Shown piece after piece: positions 16,034-24,125 of a DNA stretch of 64,000 nucleotides (positions are counted from its first letter, which is position 1; every line of letters starts with the position of its first letter). Position numbers and translations under genes: made by a program. Source of the DNA: Herbaspirillum hiltneri N3 (GTDB taxonomy: Bacteria > Pseudomonadota > Gammaproteobacteria > Burkholderiales > Burkholderiaceae_D). The stretch is taken from the NCBI RefSeq assembly GCF_001267925.1, contig NZ_CP011409.1:1364001-1428000 (forward strand), written 5' to 3'. The notes under the pieces are model-generated. The model searched no databases. It was given only the letters and a program-made list of their open reading frames with translations, and was not told the DNA's origin.

Positions 16034-17323
16034 TTACGCTGCTGCCCGGTCGCCTTCGATCGGCTTGTTCACCACGAACATGTACACCAGCGCGGCGGCG
16101 AATGCGACCGCGGCGCTGATCAGCAGGGCGTTGACGAAGGAGTGGGTCTTGTCGACCACGATGCCGGTGATGAGCGGAGCCAGCGATCCGCCGAGGTAGC
16201 CGCCGAAGTTCTGCAGGCTGCCCAGCGAAGCCACCAGGCGGCGTGGAATCGCCACGCTGACCAGCGCCCATGCGCCGCCGCTTGCCATGTTCACGAACGC
16301 CATCGCCAGCGAGATGTAGACGATCGCCATCGTGGTGCTTGGCGTGTAGGCGGCAGGAATGGTGAACGCACCTGCACCGATCAGGCCGGCACAGATCGGC
16401 CACTTGCGGCTGCGGATCGGGGCCATGCCGCGTTTCATCAGGCCGTCGGCGATATAGCCCGACGACAGCATGCCCAGCGTACCGAAGATGTACGGAATCA
16501 CCACCACCCAGCCGGTGCGCGCGATGCTCAGATGACGCTCGTGCTCAAGGTAGGCGGGCAACCATGTCAGATACAGCCACACCATGTAGATCACGCCCAT
16601 GAAGCCGAACAGCATGCCCCAGGTAGTGCGATATTTGAACAGGCCTTTCCACTCATGCCAGGTCAGCTTGGCGTTGGCGTTCGGATCGTTGTCGGTGCCG
16701 TCGGCCAGGTAGAGGATTTCGGACGGCGTCAGTTCGACTTCATTGCGGTTGCGGTAGAAAATGTACCAACCCACTGCCACGGCGATACCGGCGATACCCA
16801 TGATGACGAACATCATGCGCCAGCCGAACGACAGCATCAGCACGGTCAGGATCGGCGGCGCGAGGGCCGGACCGATGGTCGACGAGGCGACGAAGATGCC
16901 GGTCGGGCCGCCGCGTTCGCGCACGGCGAACCATTCCGAAACCACTTTGGCGCCGGCCGGGAACTGCGGCGCTTCGCCGAGGCCGAGGAACACGCGCGCC
17001 ACCAGGAACTGATGCAGCGTGCCGACGAAGCCGCCGGCCAGCTGGGCCACCGACCAGACCATCATGCCAGCGCCGAGCATCACGCGCGCACCGAATTTAT
17101 CGAGCATCGCGCCGATCGGCAATTGCGAGAACGCGTAGGCGAGCGAGAAGGCCGACAGCAGCAAGCCCATTTCGGATGCGCTCAATCCCAGCTCCTGGCT
17201 GACGGAATGGTTGGCGATGGACAGCGTGCTGCGATCAAGATAATTGACGATCCCAGCCAGCATCAGGAACGTCAATGCGACGATCTGAATACGTTTGAGT
17301 TTGGGGCTCTTTTGGACTTCCAT
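16034..17323 (-). CDS. MFS transporter, anion:cation symporter type
   Basis: A 429-residue carrier with twelve hydrophobic segments split by a central charged loop (about residues 190-225). NYLDRSTLSIA in helix 1, GAMLDKFGARVML between helices 2 and 3 and RVFLGLGEAPQFPAG in helix 4 are characteristic of the ACS subfamily, which imports organic anions such as hexuronates, glucarate, phthalate or tartrate with protons. A GGAGACAAC ribosome site fixes the start at MEVQKSPKLKR rather than the Met 19 codons upstream. Flanking SDR genes suggest that the imported acid is then oxidised. Confidence 0.9.
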   Translation of the reverse strand: MEVQKSPKLKRIQIVALTFLMLAGIVNYLDRSTLSIANHSVSQELGLSASEMGLLLSAFSLAYAFSQLPIGAMLDKFGARVMLGAGMMVWSVAQLAGGFVGTLHQFLVARVFLGLGEAPQFPAGAKVVSEWFAVRERGGPTGIFVASSTIGPALAPPILTVLMLSFGWRMMFVIMGIAGIAVAVGWYIFYRNRNEVELTPSEILYLADGTDNDPNANAKLTWHEWKGLFKYRTTWGMLFGFMGVIYMVWLYLTWLPAYLEHERHLSIARTGWVVVIPYIFGTLGMLSSGYIADGLMKRGMAPIRSRKWPICAGLIGAGAFTIPAAYTPSTTMAIVYISLAMAFVNMASGGAWALVSVAIPRRLVASLGSLQNFGGYLGGSLAPLITGIVVDKTHSFVNALLISAAVAFAAALVYMFVVNKPIEGDRAAA

Positions 17324-17467
17324 GTTGTCTCCGATGTGAAAGTAAGGCGCTGCAGGCAGGAAGCTTCTGAGCCGTGTCACCTGCCGGCGCCGTCTGTGCG
17401 GCGCTTTTTGCAGCGCTGTGAAACGTCCGGCGGCTTGTGGCCGGCGGACGACTGTTGCTGATGCGAT

Positions 17468-18202
17468 TTAATACGTGGCGCGTCCCCCGGACAAATCAAA
17501 GACCGCGCCGGTGTTGAACGTGCATGAACCGGAGCACAGCCAGGCCACCATCTCGGCGACTTCTTCCACGTAGCCGAGGCGACCCATCGGGCTCTTGGCG
17601 ATCATGGTGGCGACGTGAGCCGGGCTCATCTGTTCCAGCAGCGTGGTCTTGACCGCCGCCGGCGCCAGTGCGTTGACCAGAATGCCGGCGTTGGCCAGCT
17701 CCTTGCCGAGCGACTTGGTCAACGCCAGCACGCCGGCTTTCGATGCGCTGTAGGCGGAGGCGTTGGGCGTGCCTTCCTTGCCGGCCAGCGAGGCGATGTT
17801 GACGATGCGGCCTTGCCCGGCGGCGCGCATCGCCGGGACCACTGAACGGCAAGTGTGGAACACGCCCATCAGATTGACGTCCACGATGCGGCGCCATTCG
17901 GCGGCGTCGTACTCATCCAGCGGCACGGTCGATCCGGCAAAGCCGGCGTTGTTGATCAGGAAATCGATGTGGCCGCGCGAGGCCAGCAGGCGTTGCGTGG
18001 CGGCGTCCACCGAGGCGGCGTCGGTGACGTCGACGGTGTCTTGTCCATACGGCGAATCGGCGGCGGGCTTTAGATCCCAGCACACCACTTCGGCGCCGGC
18101 CTGCGCCAGGCGCGCGCTGATGGCGGCGCCGATGCCGCCGGAGCCGCCGGTGACGACCGCGACGGCGCCCTGGAAGTTGTAATCGGCTTGTGTGTAGCTC
18201 AT
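17468..18202 (-). CDS. SDR family oxidoreductase
   Basis: A 244-residue short-chain dehydrogenase with TGGSGGIGAAIS, NNAGFAG, the catalytic Ser in NIASLAGKEG and YSASKAG, ending in FDLSGGRATY. The Asp in CWDLKP after the second strand favours NAD(H) over NADP(H). It starts 22 bases after the stop of the cupin gene, so the two are probably translated from one message. Its exact substrate is unknown; the same-strand neighbours suggest a step in degradation of an aromatic or sugar acid. Confidence 0.88.
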   Translation of the reverse strand: MSYTQADYNFQGAVAVVTGGSGGIGAAISARLAQAGAEVVCWDLKPAADSPYGQDTVDVTDAASVDAATQRLLASRGHIDFLINNAGFAGSTVPLDEYDAAEWRRIVDVNLMGVFHTCRSVVPAMRAAGQGRIVNIASLAGKEGTPNASAYSASKAGVLALTKSLGKELANAGILVNALAPAAVKTTLLEQMSPAHVATMIAKSPMGRLGYVEEVAEMVAWLCSGSCTFNTGAVFDLSGGRATY

Positions 18203-18224
18203 GGGGTGCTTGTCTTCTGCTGTT

Positions 18225-18752
18225 TCAACGCACGAACTGCTGCACGAAGTCGGCGCCCAGGCCGACCTTCTCGTAGTGCGCCTTGCACATCTCGAGCTTG
18301 GTGAAGACGTCTTCGTAGCCTTCGAACTTGCCGAACGGATCGCAGTAGTACATCACGCCGGTGATGTGGAAGTAGGTGATCATTTCTTCCACGTCTTCCG
18401 GCACGTACAGGGTGTGGGTTTCGCCGGGAGGTTCGAACACGTAGCTGCCTTGCTCGGCGATCCAGTTGTGTTCCAGATAGCGCCAGCGTCCCTTGAGCAC
18501 CATGCCGTGCACCGGCGCCGGATGGCGATGGCGGCTCAGCACGCCGGACTTGCGCACGCGCAGCAGATTGGTCCAATAGCCTTGCGACACGTTCAGGCAC
18601 AGCGGACGGAACCAGACGTTCTCGGCTTGCGGCACCCAGACTCTTTCGTCATCGGGAATAGCCGGGTTGACCACGATTTCCAGCGGCGCTTCTTTCGGGT
18701 TCGGGTATTGATAGGGCATCATTTTCGATGCTTCCGGCGTGGTGGCTTGCAT
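18225..18752 (-). CDS. Cupin protein of the 2,4'-dihydroxyacetophenone dioxygenase family
   Basis: A 175-residue single-domain cupin. RHRHPAPVHGMVLKG carries the first cupin motif with its His metal ligands and EPPGETHTLYVPE the second. The overall length and the WFRPLCLNVSQGYWTNLLRVR segment match the family of 2,4'-dihydroxyacetophenone dioxygenase, an iron enzyme that splits the side chain of hydroxyacetophenones. Many members are annotated by similarity only, so the activity is tentative. It is the first gene of the cluster and lies just downstream of the palindrome at 18817-18835. Confidence 0.75.
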   Translation of the reverse strand: MQATTPEASKMMPYQYPNPKEAPLEIVVNPAIPDDERVWVPQAENVWFRPLCLNVSQGYWTNLLRVRKSGVLSRHRHPAPVHGMVLKGRWRYLEHNWIAEQGSYVFEPPGETHTLYVPEDVEEMITYFHITGVMYYCDPFGKFEGYEDVFTKLEMCKAHYEKVGLGADFVQQFVR

Positions 18753-18816
18753 GCCTTTTCTCCTCAGGTTTCAGTAACGGTCTGCATGGCGACTACGGTC
18801 TTTTTGTTATTTTTGA

Positions 18817-18835
18817 ATGTCCAATATATGGACAT
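18817..18835. promoter_or_regulatory. Palindromic operator candidate for the cupin/SDR/MFS operon
   Basis: ATGTCCA and TGGACAT form perfect 7-bp arms around the 5-base spacer ATATA, in the promoter region about 65 bases before the cupin start. Size, symmetry and AT-rich centre fit an IclR-type operator; binding by the IclR protein at the far end of the cluster is inferred. Confidence 0.6.
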
Positions 18836-19027
18836 GTAGTCTGTATTGTGGTCACTTTGAGGCAATCCGAAAAGTATGTCAAGTCATCCGCCCGCGCCGG
18901 CACCGGTCCGTATGCGAGTCAGGGGCCGTCGCACGGCCTTGCACGCTGAGAGGTGAATTGGTCAGACCATTCAGCGCAACGAGCGCGGATTGTGCGCCTT
19001 AAGCGATGCGATGAAAAGGGAGATGAA

Positions 19028-19055
19028 AAAAAATCCACGAGTGCGCGGATTTTTT
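19028..19055 (-). terminator. Rho-independent terminator after lysR
   Basis: AAAAAATCC and GGATTTTTT pair across a 10-base loop and leave a T-tract on the minus strand, about 47 bases past the LysR gene stop. It could work in both directions. The rest of the 18836-19101 interval shows nothing recognisable. Confidence 0.65.
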
Positions 19056-19101
19056 CATGTCGTCAGCCTGCAGTCAGCAGGCGTGGTCCTGTGCGGGAAG
19101 A

Positions 19102-20004
19102 TCAGTAATCGTCCCACTTCACTTCTTCAAAAGCGTGCACCAGGAAGTCGATGGTGGCGCGCACCTTGGCCGGCAGATGCGTGCGGCTCGGATAGACCGC
19201 ATAGATGCCCAGTTCGACAGCGGTGTAGTCGGGCATCACCCGCACCAGTTTGCCGCTGCGGATGTGCTCGTTGAGCATGAAGGTCGGCTGGCGCGTGATG
19301 CCGATTCCGGCCAGCGCGGCGGCCACGCAGGTGTCGCCGTTGTTGGCGTGCATGCGCACGTTGGTCTTGACGCTGACGGGGCCGTCCGGACCTTCGAAAT
19401 GCCACTCGTCCTTGTCGGCCGAATAACTGTAGCCGAGCACCGTGTGGTCCTTGAGGTCTTCGGGATGTTGCGGCGTGCCGTGGCGTTCCAGGTAGTCGGG
19501 CGCGGCGCACACCACAATGCGAGTCGAGGCCAGTTTGCGATAGATCAGCGAGGAACTCGGCAGGCGTGCGATGCGAATCGCCATGTCATAGCCCTCTTCG
19601 ACGATGTCGACGATGCGGTCCGACAGCGTGATGTCGAGTTTGATGCCGGGATAGCGCCGCAGCAGGCAGGGCCAGACCTTGACCAGGTGCAGCACGCCGA
19701 AGGTCTGCGGCACATTGATGCGCAGCAGGCCGGTCGGATCGGTGTTGCCGGCGGTGAGCATCTGGTCGGCGTCTTCCAGCGCGGAGACGATCTGTTTGCA
19801 GCGATCCAGATACAGCACGCCGGCTTCGGTGAGTGAAAGCCGGCGCGTGGTGCGTTGCATCAGCCGCGCGCCGAGACGCGCTTCGAGCTCGAGGATGGTG
19901 CGCGATACCGCCGCCTTGGATACATTCAGCGCGTCGGCCGCCTTGACGAAGCTGCCTAGCTCGGCCACGGCGATGAAGCTTTCGATTTCGCGCAGTTTGT
20001 TCAA
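19102..20004 (-). CDS. LysR family transcriptional regulator
   Basis: A 300-residue LysR protein. The N-terminal helix-turn-helix (FVKAADALNVSKAAVSRTI, LEARLGARLMQRTTRR) is followed by an effector domain of the usual length (GLLRINVPQTFGVLHLV, GIGITRQPTFML). It belongs to the large CrgA/DsdC-like group common in Burkholderiales. Unusually for LysR, it is not divergent from its likely targets but follows the doxX and DODA-type genes on the same strand, 20 bases after the latter, so it may be co-transcribed with them. Confidence 0.92.
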   Translation of the reverse strand: MNKLREIESFIAVAELGSFVKAADALNVSKAAVSRTILELEARLGARLMQRTTRRLSLTEAGVLYLDRCKQIVSALEDADQMLTAGNTDPTGLLRINVPQTFGVLHLVKVWPCLLRRYPGIKLDITLSDRIVDIVEEGYDMAIRIARLPSSSLIYRKLASTRIVVCAAPDYLERHGTPQHPEDLKDHTVLGYSYSADKDEWHFEGPDGPVSVKTNVRMHANNGDTCVAAALAGIGITRQPTFMLNEHIRSGKLVRVMPDYTAVELGIYAVYPSRTHLPAKVRATIDFLVHAFEEVKWDDY

Positions 20005-20024
20005 GCGATGTCTTTCCGGACAGG

Positions 20025-20861
20025 TTATGCCGCAGCAGGCAAATCGGCGAGGATGGACGACTGCGAACCGAAGGCGAAGGCGTCCATGCGCAGACTATGA
20101 TACGTCGAACCGCTGTCCAGATGCACCGATTGCGTCCAGTCGTCGGCTGCGCCCATGGCGAAGAACAGCGTCAGCAGATGTTCGTCGGTCGGATGCAAGC
20201 GTACCGAATGCGGCGCCGATTCGCGATAGCCCAGCAGCGCTTCCAGATTGCCGCTTTGCATCTGCGCCAGGAACCACTGCAGGAATTCCACGGTATGCGG
20301 GGCGCTGTCGGAGCCAATCGCTGCATCCGCATCGTTGCGGCGCAGTTCGCGCAAATTGTGCGTGAAGCTGCCCGAGCCGACCAGCAGGATACCTTCCTTC
20401 GCCAGCGGCGCCAGCAACTGGCCGATGCGGTAGTGATAGGCCGGCGGCTGATGCGCTTGCAGCGACAATTGCACCACCGGTATGTCGGCGCCGGGATACA
20501 AATAGCGCAGCGGAACCCAGGCGCCGTGATCGAGGCCCCAGCCGTCATCGGTCTGGGCGGGCAGGCCGGCGTCGCGCAGCAAGCCGGCGACGCGTTCGGC
20601 CAGTTCCGGCGAACCGGCGGCAGGATAGTCCAGTTCGTACAACTCTCGCGGAAAACCGCCGAAGTCGTGGATCACACGTTGCTTTGCCAGGTTGCCGACG
20701 CGCGGCGCCTGGGTTTCCCAGTGCGGGGAAACGACCAGGATGGCCTTGGGCGTGGGCAGGCGCGCGCCGATGCTGCGCAACAGCGGCCCGGTCCGGCCGG
20801 GTTCGACCGCCAGCATGGGGGAGCCGTGGGAGACGAAAAGCGATGGCAGTGCGGTAGACAT
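20025..20861 (-). CDS. Extradiol dioxygenase-like protein, 4,5-DOPA dioxygenase family (YgiD)
   Basis: A 278-residue class III extradiol-type enzyme. The metal-binding His residues of the YgiD/LigB superfamily are visible: VSHGSP (His12), SPHWE, LDHGAWVPL and SGSFTHNLRE, with RLHPTDEHLL near the C-terminus. E. coli YgiD cleaves DOPA and related catechols; in other bacteria the physiological substrate is generally unknown. The neighbouring doxX and lysR genes form a common stress- or quinone-related trio in proteobacteria, and co-transcription is likely. Confidence 0.88.
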   Translation of the reverse strand: MSTALPSLFVSHGSPMLAVEPGRTGPLLRSIGARLPTPKAILVVSPHWETQAPRVGNLAKQRVIHDFGGFPRELYELDYPAAGSPELAERVAGLLRDAGLPAQTDDGWGLDHGAWVPLRYLYPGADIPVVQLSLQAHQPPAYHYRIGQLLAPLAKEGILLVGSGSFTHNLRELRRNDADAAIGSDSAPHTVEFLQWFLAQMQSGNLEALLGYRESAPHSVRLHPTDEHLLTLFFAMGAADDWTQSVHLDSGSTYHSLRMDAFAFGSQSSILADLPAAA

Positions 20862-20954
20862 GGCAGTACTCCGTAAGAGGGGGGAAACCCCGGCGGCGGC
20901 GGCCGCGCAAAGGTTTCAGCCGAAGCGCGTCGATCGATGCGCTTCAATCAATCA

Positions 20955-21377
20955 TTATGCAGCGACGTTCAGACTCTTGCGCTTGACGGCGAATGCGCCA
21001 TTGCCGAGCAGGTAGACCGCGACCAGCACGACAATCCACATGGCGAGGTATTCCCAGCCGCCCTTCGGGTTGCTGAAGAAGAAACCGTTCTTGGCATGCA
21101 CGGTAAAGATGGCGCCGGCCAGATCGATCGCAAGGGGGATGGCCAGCAGATCGCCGTAGAAGCCGATCACCAGCGCGATGCCGCCGACGACTTCCAGCAG
21201 GATGATCAGATACGCGAGGAAACCGGGCAGGCCCAGCGATTCAAAGAACGCCGCAGTGCCGGGCAGCGTGAAGACGAAAATCTTCATCGCGGCATGCGCC
21301 AGAAAGAACAGGCCGGCAGTGACGCGCAGCAGGAAAGCGGCGTAGTCGGCTTTGGTATTGAGGGTGGTAGTAGTCAT
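20955..21377 (-). CDS. DoxX family membrane protein
   Basis: A 140-residue protein with four hydrophobic segments. LRVTAGLFFLAHAAMK and FESLGLPGFLAYLIILLEVV (read in two parts of the N-terminal half) and the FSNPKGGWEYLAM segment before the last helix are typical of DoxX/DoxD-like proteins (YphA/YqjF type). Their biochemical role is poorly defined; several respond to thiol or quinone stress. It is the first gene of a run with the DODA-type dioxygenase and lysR. Confidence 0.85.
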   Translation of the reverse strand: MTTTTLNTKADYAAFLLRVTAGLFFLAHAAMKIFVFTLPGTAAFFESLGLPGFLAYLIILLEVVGGIALVIGFYGDLLAIPLAIDLAGAIFTVHAKNGFFFSNPKGGWEYLAMWIVVLVAVYLLGNGAFAVKRKSLNVAA

Positions 21378-21510
21378 GGTGGCTCCCGAATGAATGAGGC
21401 CACGATTGGCCTCGATGGGAGCAACTGTAAGGAAAAGCGAGTCGCGGATAAATACGGTGCAGCGGGATGAATTGTTTCGGTATCGTTGACAATCATCCCG
21501 CCGTGCTTGC

Positions 21511-22752
21511 TTATGCCCCTTCCGGCTTGGGTTTGGCTGCCTCGCGGCGATTGAAGCCTTCCACCATGTCGAAGCGGAACAAACGGCATTCCAGGGCGCC
21601 GTTGAAGAATGGCGTCTTGCGAGCTTCCTTCAGGCGCAACAATTTCGGCAGGCCGAGGTCGGCCGAGAACAGGAATACGCTCCAGCCGGCGAAACGCTGT
21701 TTGAGCGTGGTGCCGAAGGCGCTGAAGAAGGCGACGAACAGCTCGTCGGTCGGCACGGCGGCATCGCCGCGCACGCTCAGACGCTCGCCGTACGGGGGGT
21801 TGGTCAGCATGATGCCGGTGGTCGGATTGCCGTTGGCATCGACCGGCGGTTTGACTTCCTGGGCTTCGATCTGCTTGAGCGGCACGTCAAACAGAATGCC
21901 TGCCTTGCGCAGATTGCTGCGCGTGATGTTGACCATGTCGCCGGAAATGTCGCTGCCGAAAATCGTCGGCACGGTCGGCAAGGGATTCGGCTTGAAGTCG
22001 CCCTTGATCGCCAGCCAGGCTTCGGCATCGAAGTTGTCGAATTTTTCAAACGCAAAACGGCGGCGCGCGCCCGGCGGGATGCCGGCCAGCATTTGCGCCG
22101 CTTCGGCCAGGATGGTGCCGGAGCCGCACATCGGGTCGAACAGCACCATGCCTGGCTTCCAGCCGCTGGTGCGCAGCAGGCCGGCAGCGAGGTTCTCGCG
22201 CAGCGGCGCCTCGCCGGTGTCATCGCGCCAGCCGCGCTTGAACAGCGCTTCGCCGGAGGTATCGAGATAGATCGTGAAATTATGCGCGTCCAGGAAGCCC
22301 GAGATGCGCATGTCCGGTGTCTTGGTGTTGACCGAGGGACGCTCGTCGAAACGTTCGCGGAAACGATCGCAGATGGCATCCTTGATTTTCAGCGTGGCGA
22401 ACTCCAGGCTGCGCAGCGGCGACTTCACAGCGGTGACGTCGACACGGATGGTGTGCGACACCTCGAACCAGTTTTCCCACTCCTGTTCGAGCGTGAGGTC
22501 GTAGATGTCGTTTTCATTCTTGTAGGAACCGTGCGCCAGGCGCAGCAGAACGCGGCTGGCGATGCGCGAACGCAGGTTCAGCTGATAGGCGCCGATCATG
22601 CTGCCGGAGCAATGCACGCCGCCGGGAACCTGGTTATGCACTTTCAGGTTGGCGTCGGGGCCGGCCAGTTGGGCGATTTCGTTGAGTTCTTCCGCGAGGG
22701 CGATTTCGAGGCCGCGCGGGCAGGGGCAGAAATAGGAATAGTTGGTGCTCAT
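21511..22752 (-). CDS. THUMP-domain class I RNA methyltransferase (RlmL N-terminal type)
   Basis: A 413-residue SAM-dependent methyltransferase corresponding to the N-terminal half of E. coli RlmL, which makes m2G2445 in 23S rRNA. Residues about 50-160 form the THUMP RNA-binding domain; the catalytic domain has the SAM loop FDPMCGSGTILAEAA and the NPPYGERL motif (N-P-P-Y) for base methylation. The RlmK half that is fused in E. coli is absent, as is usual in betaproteobacteria. It stands alone between doxX and the HCCA isomerase gene. Confidence 0.9.
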   Translation of the reverse strand: MSTNYSYFCPCPRGLEIALAEELNEIAQLAGPDANLKVHNQVPGGVHCSGSMIGAYQLNLRSRIASRVLLRLAHGSYKNENDIYDLTLEQEWENWFEVSHTIRVDVTAVKSPLRSLEFATLKIKDAICDRFRERFDERPSVNTKTPDMRISGFLDAHNFTIYLDTSGEALFKRGWRDDTGEAPLRENLAAGLLRTSGWKPGMVLFDPMCGSGTILAEAAQMLAGIPPGARRRFAFEKFDNFDAEAWLAIKGDFKPNPLPTVPTIFGSDISGDMVNITRSNLRKAGILFDVPLKQIEAQEVKPPVDANGNPTTGIMLTNPPYGERLSVRGDAAVPTDELFVAFFSAFGTTLKQRFAGWSVFLFSADLGLPKLLRLKEARKTPFFNGALECRLFRFDMVEGFNRREAAKPKPEGA

Positions 22753-22867
22753 AAGGGGTACCTTTTGTCCGTTGGGGTGGGATGCCTGGGCCGCTATACA
22801 ACCTGATGTCGTGTAGCGGATGCTTCTTCCGGCGGCGTTGACGGCATCTTCCGATCGACGCCGCCGG

Positions 22868-22887
22868 ATTCCCGCTTGCGCGGGAAT
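22868..22887. repeat. dRS3/REP-like hairpin
   Basis: ATTCCCGC and GCGGGAAT form perfect 8-bp arms around TTGC, followed by GACG. This ATTCCCGC-N4-GCGGGAAT-GAC design is the common extragenic repeat known in Neisseria as dRS3 and seen in many betaproteobacteria; read through, it gives the artefact peptide SFPRKRESGG. It lies between the methyltransferase start and the isomerase end. Confidence 0.75.
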
Positions 22888-22908
22888 GACGAATCTGAAT
22901 CTGATTTA

Positions 22909-22941
22909 CTGCTGCTGCTGTTGCTGCTGTTGCTGCTGTTG
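22909..22941. repeat. CTG/TTG triplet repeat
   Basis: Eleven consecutive triplets, CTG or TTG, organised mostly as the 9-mer CTGCTGTTG repeated three times after one CTG. It ends 7 bases before the isomerase stop codon, so it is 3' non-coding for that gene. Confidence 0.85.
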
Positions 22942-22948
22942 CTACAAA

Positions 22949-23554
22949 TTACTTTTCGGCAAACGCGCGCTCGACGAAATCGAGGCGGTCCTGGCCCCAG
23001 TAGCCTTCGCCGTCCACGATAAACCACGGCGCGCCGAAGACGTTGGCCGTGGTGGCCTCCTCGCTGAAACGGTCGAACTCCGCTTGCACGCTGGCGGTTT
23101 CCGCCGACTTCAGCAGGCTCGCGCCATCATGGCCGAGGCCGTTGGCAAGCGCCAGCAGCGTGTCGGTGTCGGCGATGTTCTTTTCGTCTTCCCAGATCGC
23201 GCGCATGACGGCGCCGGTCAGGTCGAGCGCGGCGCTGGTGCCGTGCGCCAGTTGCGTGGCGATGATCAGGCGTGCGGCGAGGTCGCTTTGCACCGGGAAA
23301 TAGGTCGGTTGCAGGTTCATCGGCAGGCCGAGGAATTTGCTCCAGCGTTCCAGTTCCTTGAGGCGATACGCCTGGCGCTGCGGCGCGCGCTTGGCCAGCG
23401 GCAGGCCGCCGGACTGGCCGAAGATCTTGCTCAGGTCGAACGGCTTGAGTACGACCTGGACGTCGTACTGTTTGGCCAGAGCGACAAAACGCGCATGCCC
23501 CAGATAGGCGAAGGGCGAGTGCGGCGCGAAGAAGTATTCACATACTTTGCCCAT
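22949..23554 (-). CDS. 2-hydroxychromene-2-carboxylate isomerase-like protein (DsbA/kappa-GST fold)
   Basis: A 201-residue protein of the HCCA isomerase family, a thioredoxin-fold enzyme that uses glutathione in naphthalene degradation (NahD). EYFFAPHSPFAYLGH at the N-terminus holds the family's Ser/Pro active-site region, KPFDLSKIFGQSGGLP follows, and GVFGAPWF-type ANVFGAPWFIVDGEGYWGQDR is the C-terminal family motif (GAPWF, WGQDR). No naphthalene genes are nearby, so a detoxification role is as likely. It lies 33 bases downstream of the HemJ gene. Confidence 0.85.
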   Translation of the reverse strand: MGKVCEYFFAPHSPFAYLGHARFVALAKQYDVQVVLKPFDLSKIFGQSGGLPLAKRAPQRQAYRLKELERWSKFLGLPMNLQPTYFPVQSDLAARLIIATQLAHGTSAALDLTGAVMRAIWEDEKNIADTDTLLALANGLGHDGASLLKSAETASVQAEFDRFSEEATTANVFGAPWFIVDGEGYWGQDRLDFVERAFAEK

Positions 23555-23587
23555 GAAGGACTCCGTAAAAGGAAAAAGCGGGATGGA

Positions 23588-24010
23588 TCAGAATGGTTTC
23601 ACAACGACCAGAATCACAATGGCCAGTAACAATAATACCGGGACTTCGTTGAACCAGCGGAACCACTTGTGACTGCGCTTGTTGTTGCCGTTTTCGAACT
23701 TCCTGAGCAGGGAACCGCAGGCATGGTGATAGCCGATCACCAGCACCACCAGCGCCAGCTTGGCATGCATCCAGCCGTTGCCGGGACCTTTGCCGATGCC
23801 GTAGATCAGGTACAGCCACAAGCCCAGCACGATCGCCGGAATTGCCAGGATCGTGGTGAAACGGTACAGGCGACGCGCCATGCCGAGCAGGCGTTCCCTG
23901 GTGACGGTCTCGGTTTCCTGCGCCAGGTTGACGAAGATGCGCGGCAGGTAGAACAGGCCGGCGAACCACGAGGCGATGAACACGATGTGCAGGGCTTTGA
24001 TCCAGAGCAT
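23588..24010 (-). CDS. hemJ: HemJ-type protoporphyrinogen oxidase / CopD-like membrane protein
   Basis: A 140-residue membrane protein with four hydrophobic segments. KALHIVFIASWFAGLFYLPR at the N-terminus includes the conserved His used for haem binding in HemJ, and NGWMHAKLALV and GYHHACGSLLRKF add the other conserved His/Lys residues. HemJ oxidises protoporphyrinogen IX, the step before HemH, which is encoded further along in this window. No hemG or hemY gene is visible here. CopD-like annotation is the alternative, but length and motifs favour HemJ. Confidence 0.78.
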   Translation of the reverse strand: MLWIKALHIVFIASWFAGLFYLPRIFVNLAQETETVTRERLLGMARRLYRFTTILAIPAIVLGLWLYLIYGIGKGPGNGWMHAKLALVVLVIGYHHACGSLLRKFENGNNKRSHKWFRWFNEVPVLLLLAIVILVVVKPF

Positions 24011-24037
24011 GTGGTTTCCTTTTTTGGCGATTGGCTG

Positions 24038-24105
24038 AGAACCTGCTTACGATCTTACTGCGACACCAGCTGATGGTCTCTCCCTACAGATCGTAAGCAG
24101 GTTCT
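24038..24105. repeat. Dispersed inverted-repeat element, short copy
   Basis: AGAACCTGCTTACGATCT and its exact reverse complement form 18-bp arms around a 32-base loop, between the hemJ start and the proA end. A longer relative with nearly the same ends lies at 53037-53202, including the extra shared bases TACTGCGA inside the left arm. It could fold as a long hairpin in RNA. Confidence 0.85.
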
Positions 24106-24125
24106 GCGAGGTAAAACGGTAACGC

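Noticed and set aside
15071..17461. A 796-codon plus-strand frame opposite the SDR and MFS genes
   Set aside because: It crosses two well-supported genes and the gaps around them, and its translation is His/Arg/Asp/Gly-rich with no motif.
22794..23027. A 77-codon frame giving an Ser/Asn-rich peptide with FPRKRESGG
   Set aside because: It is the translation of the dRS3-like hairpin and the triplet repeat, a recognised artefact.
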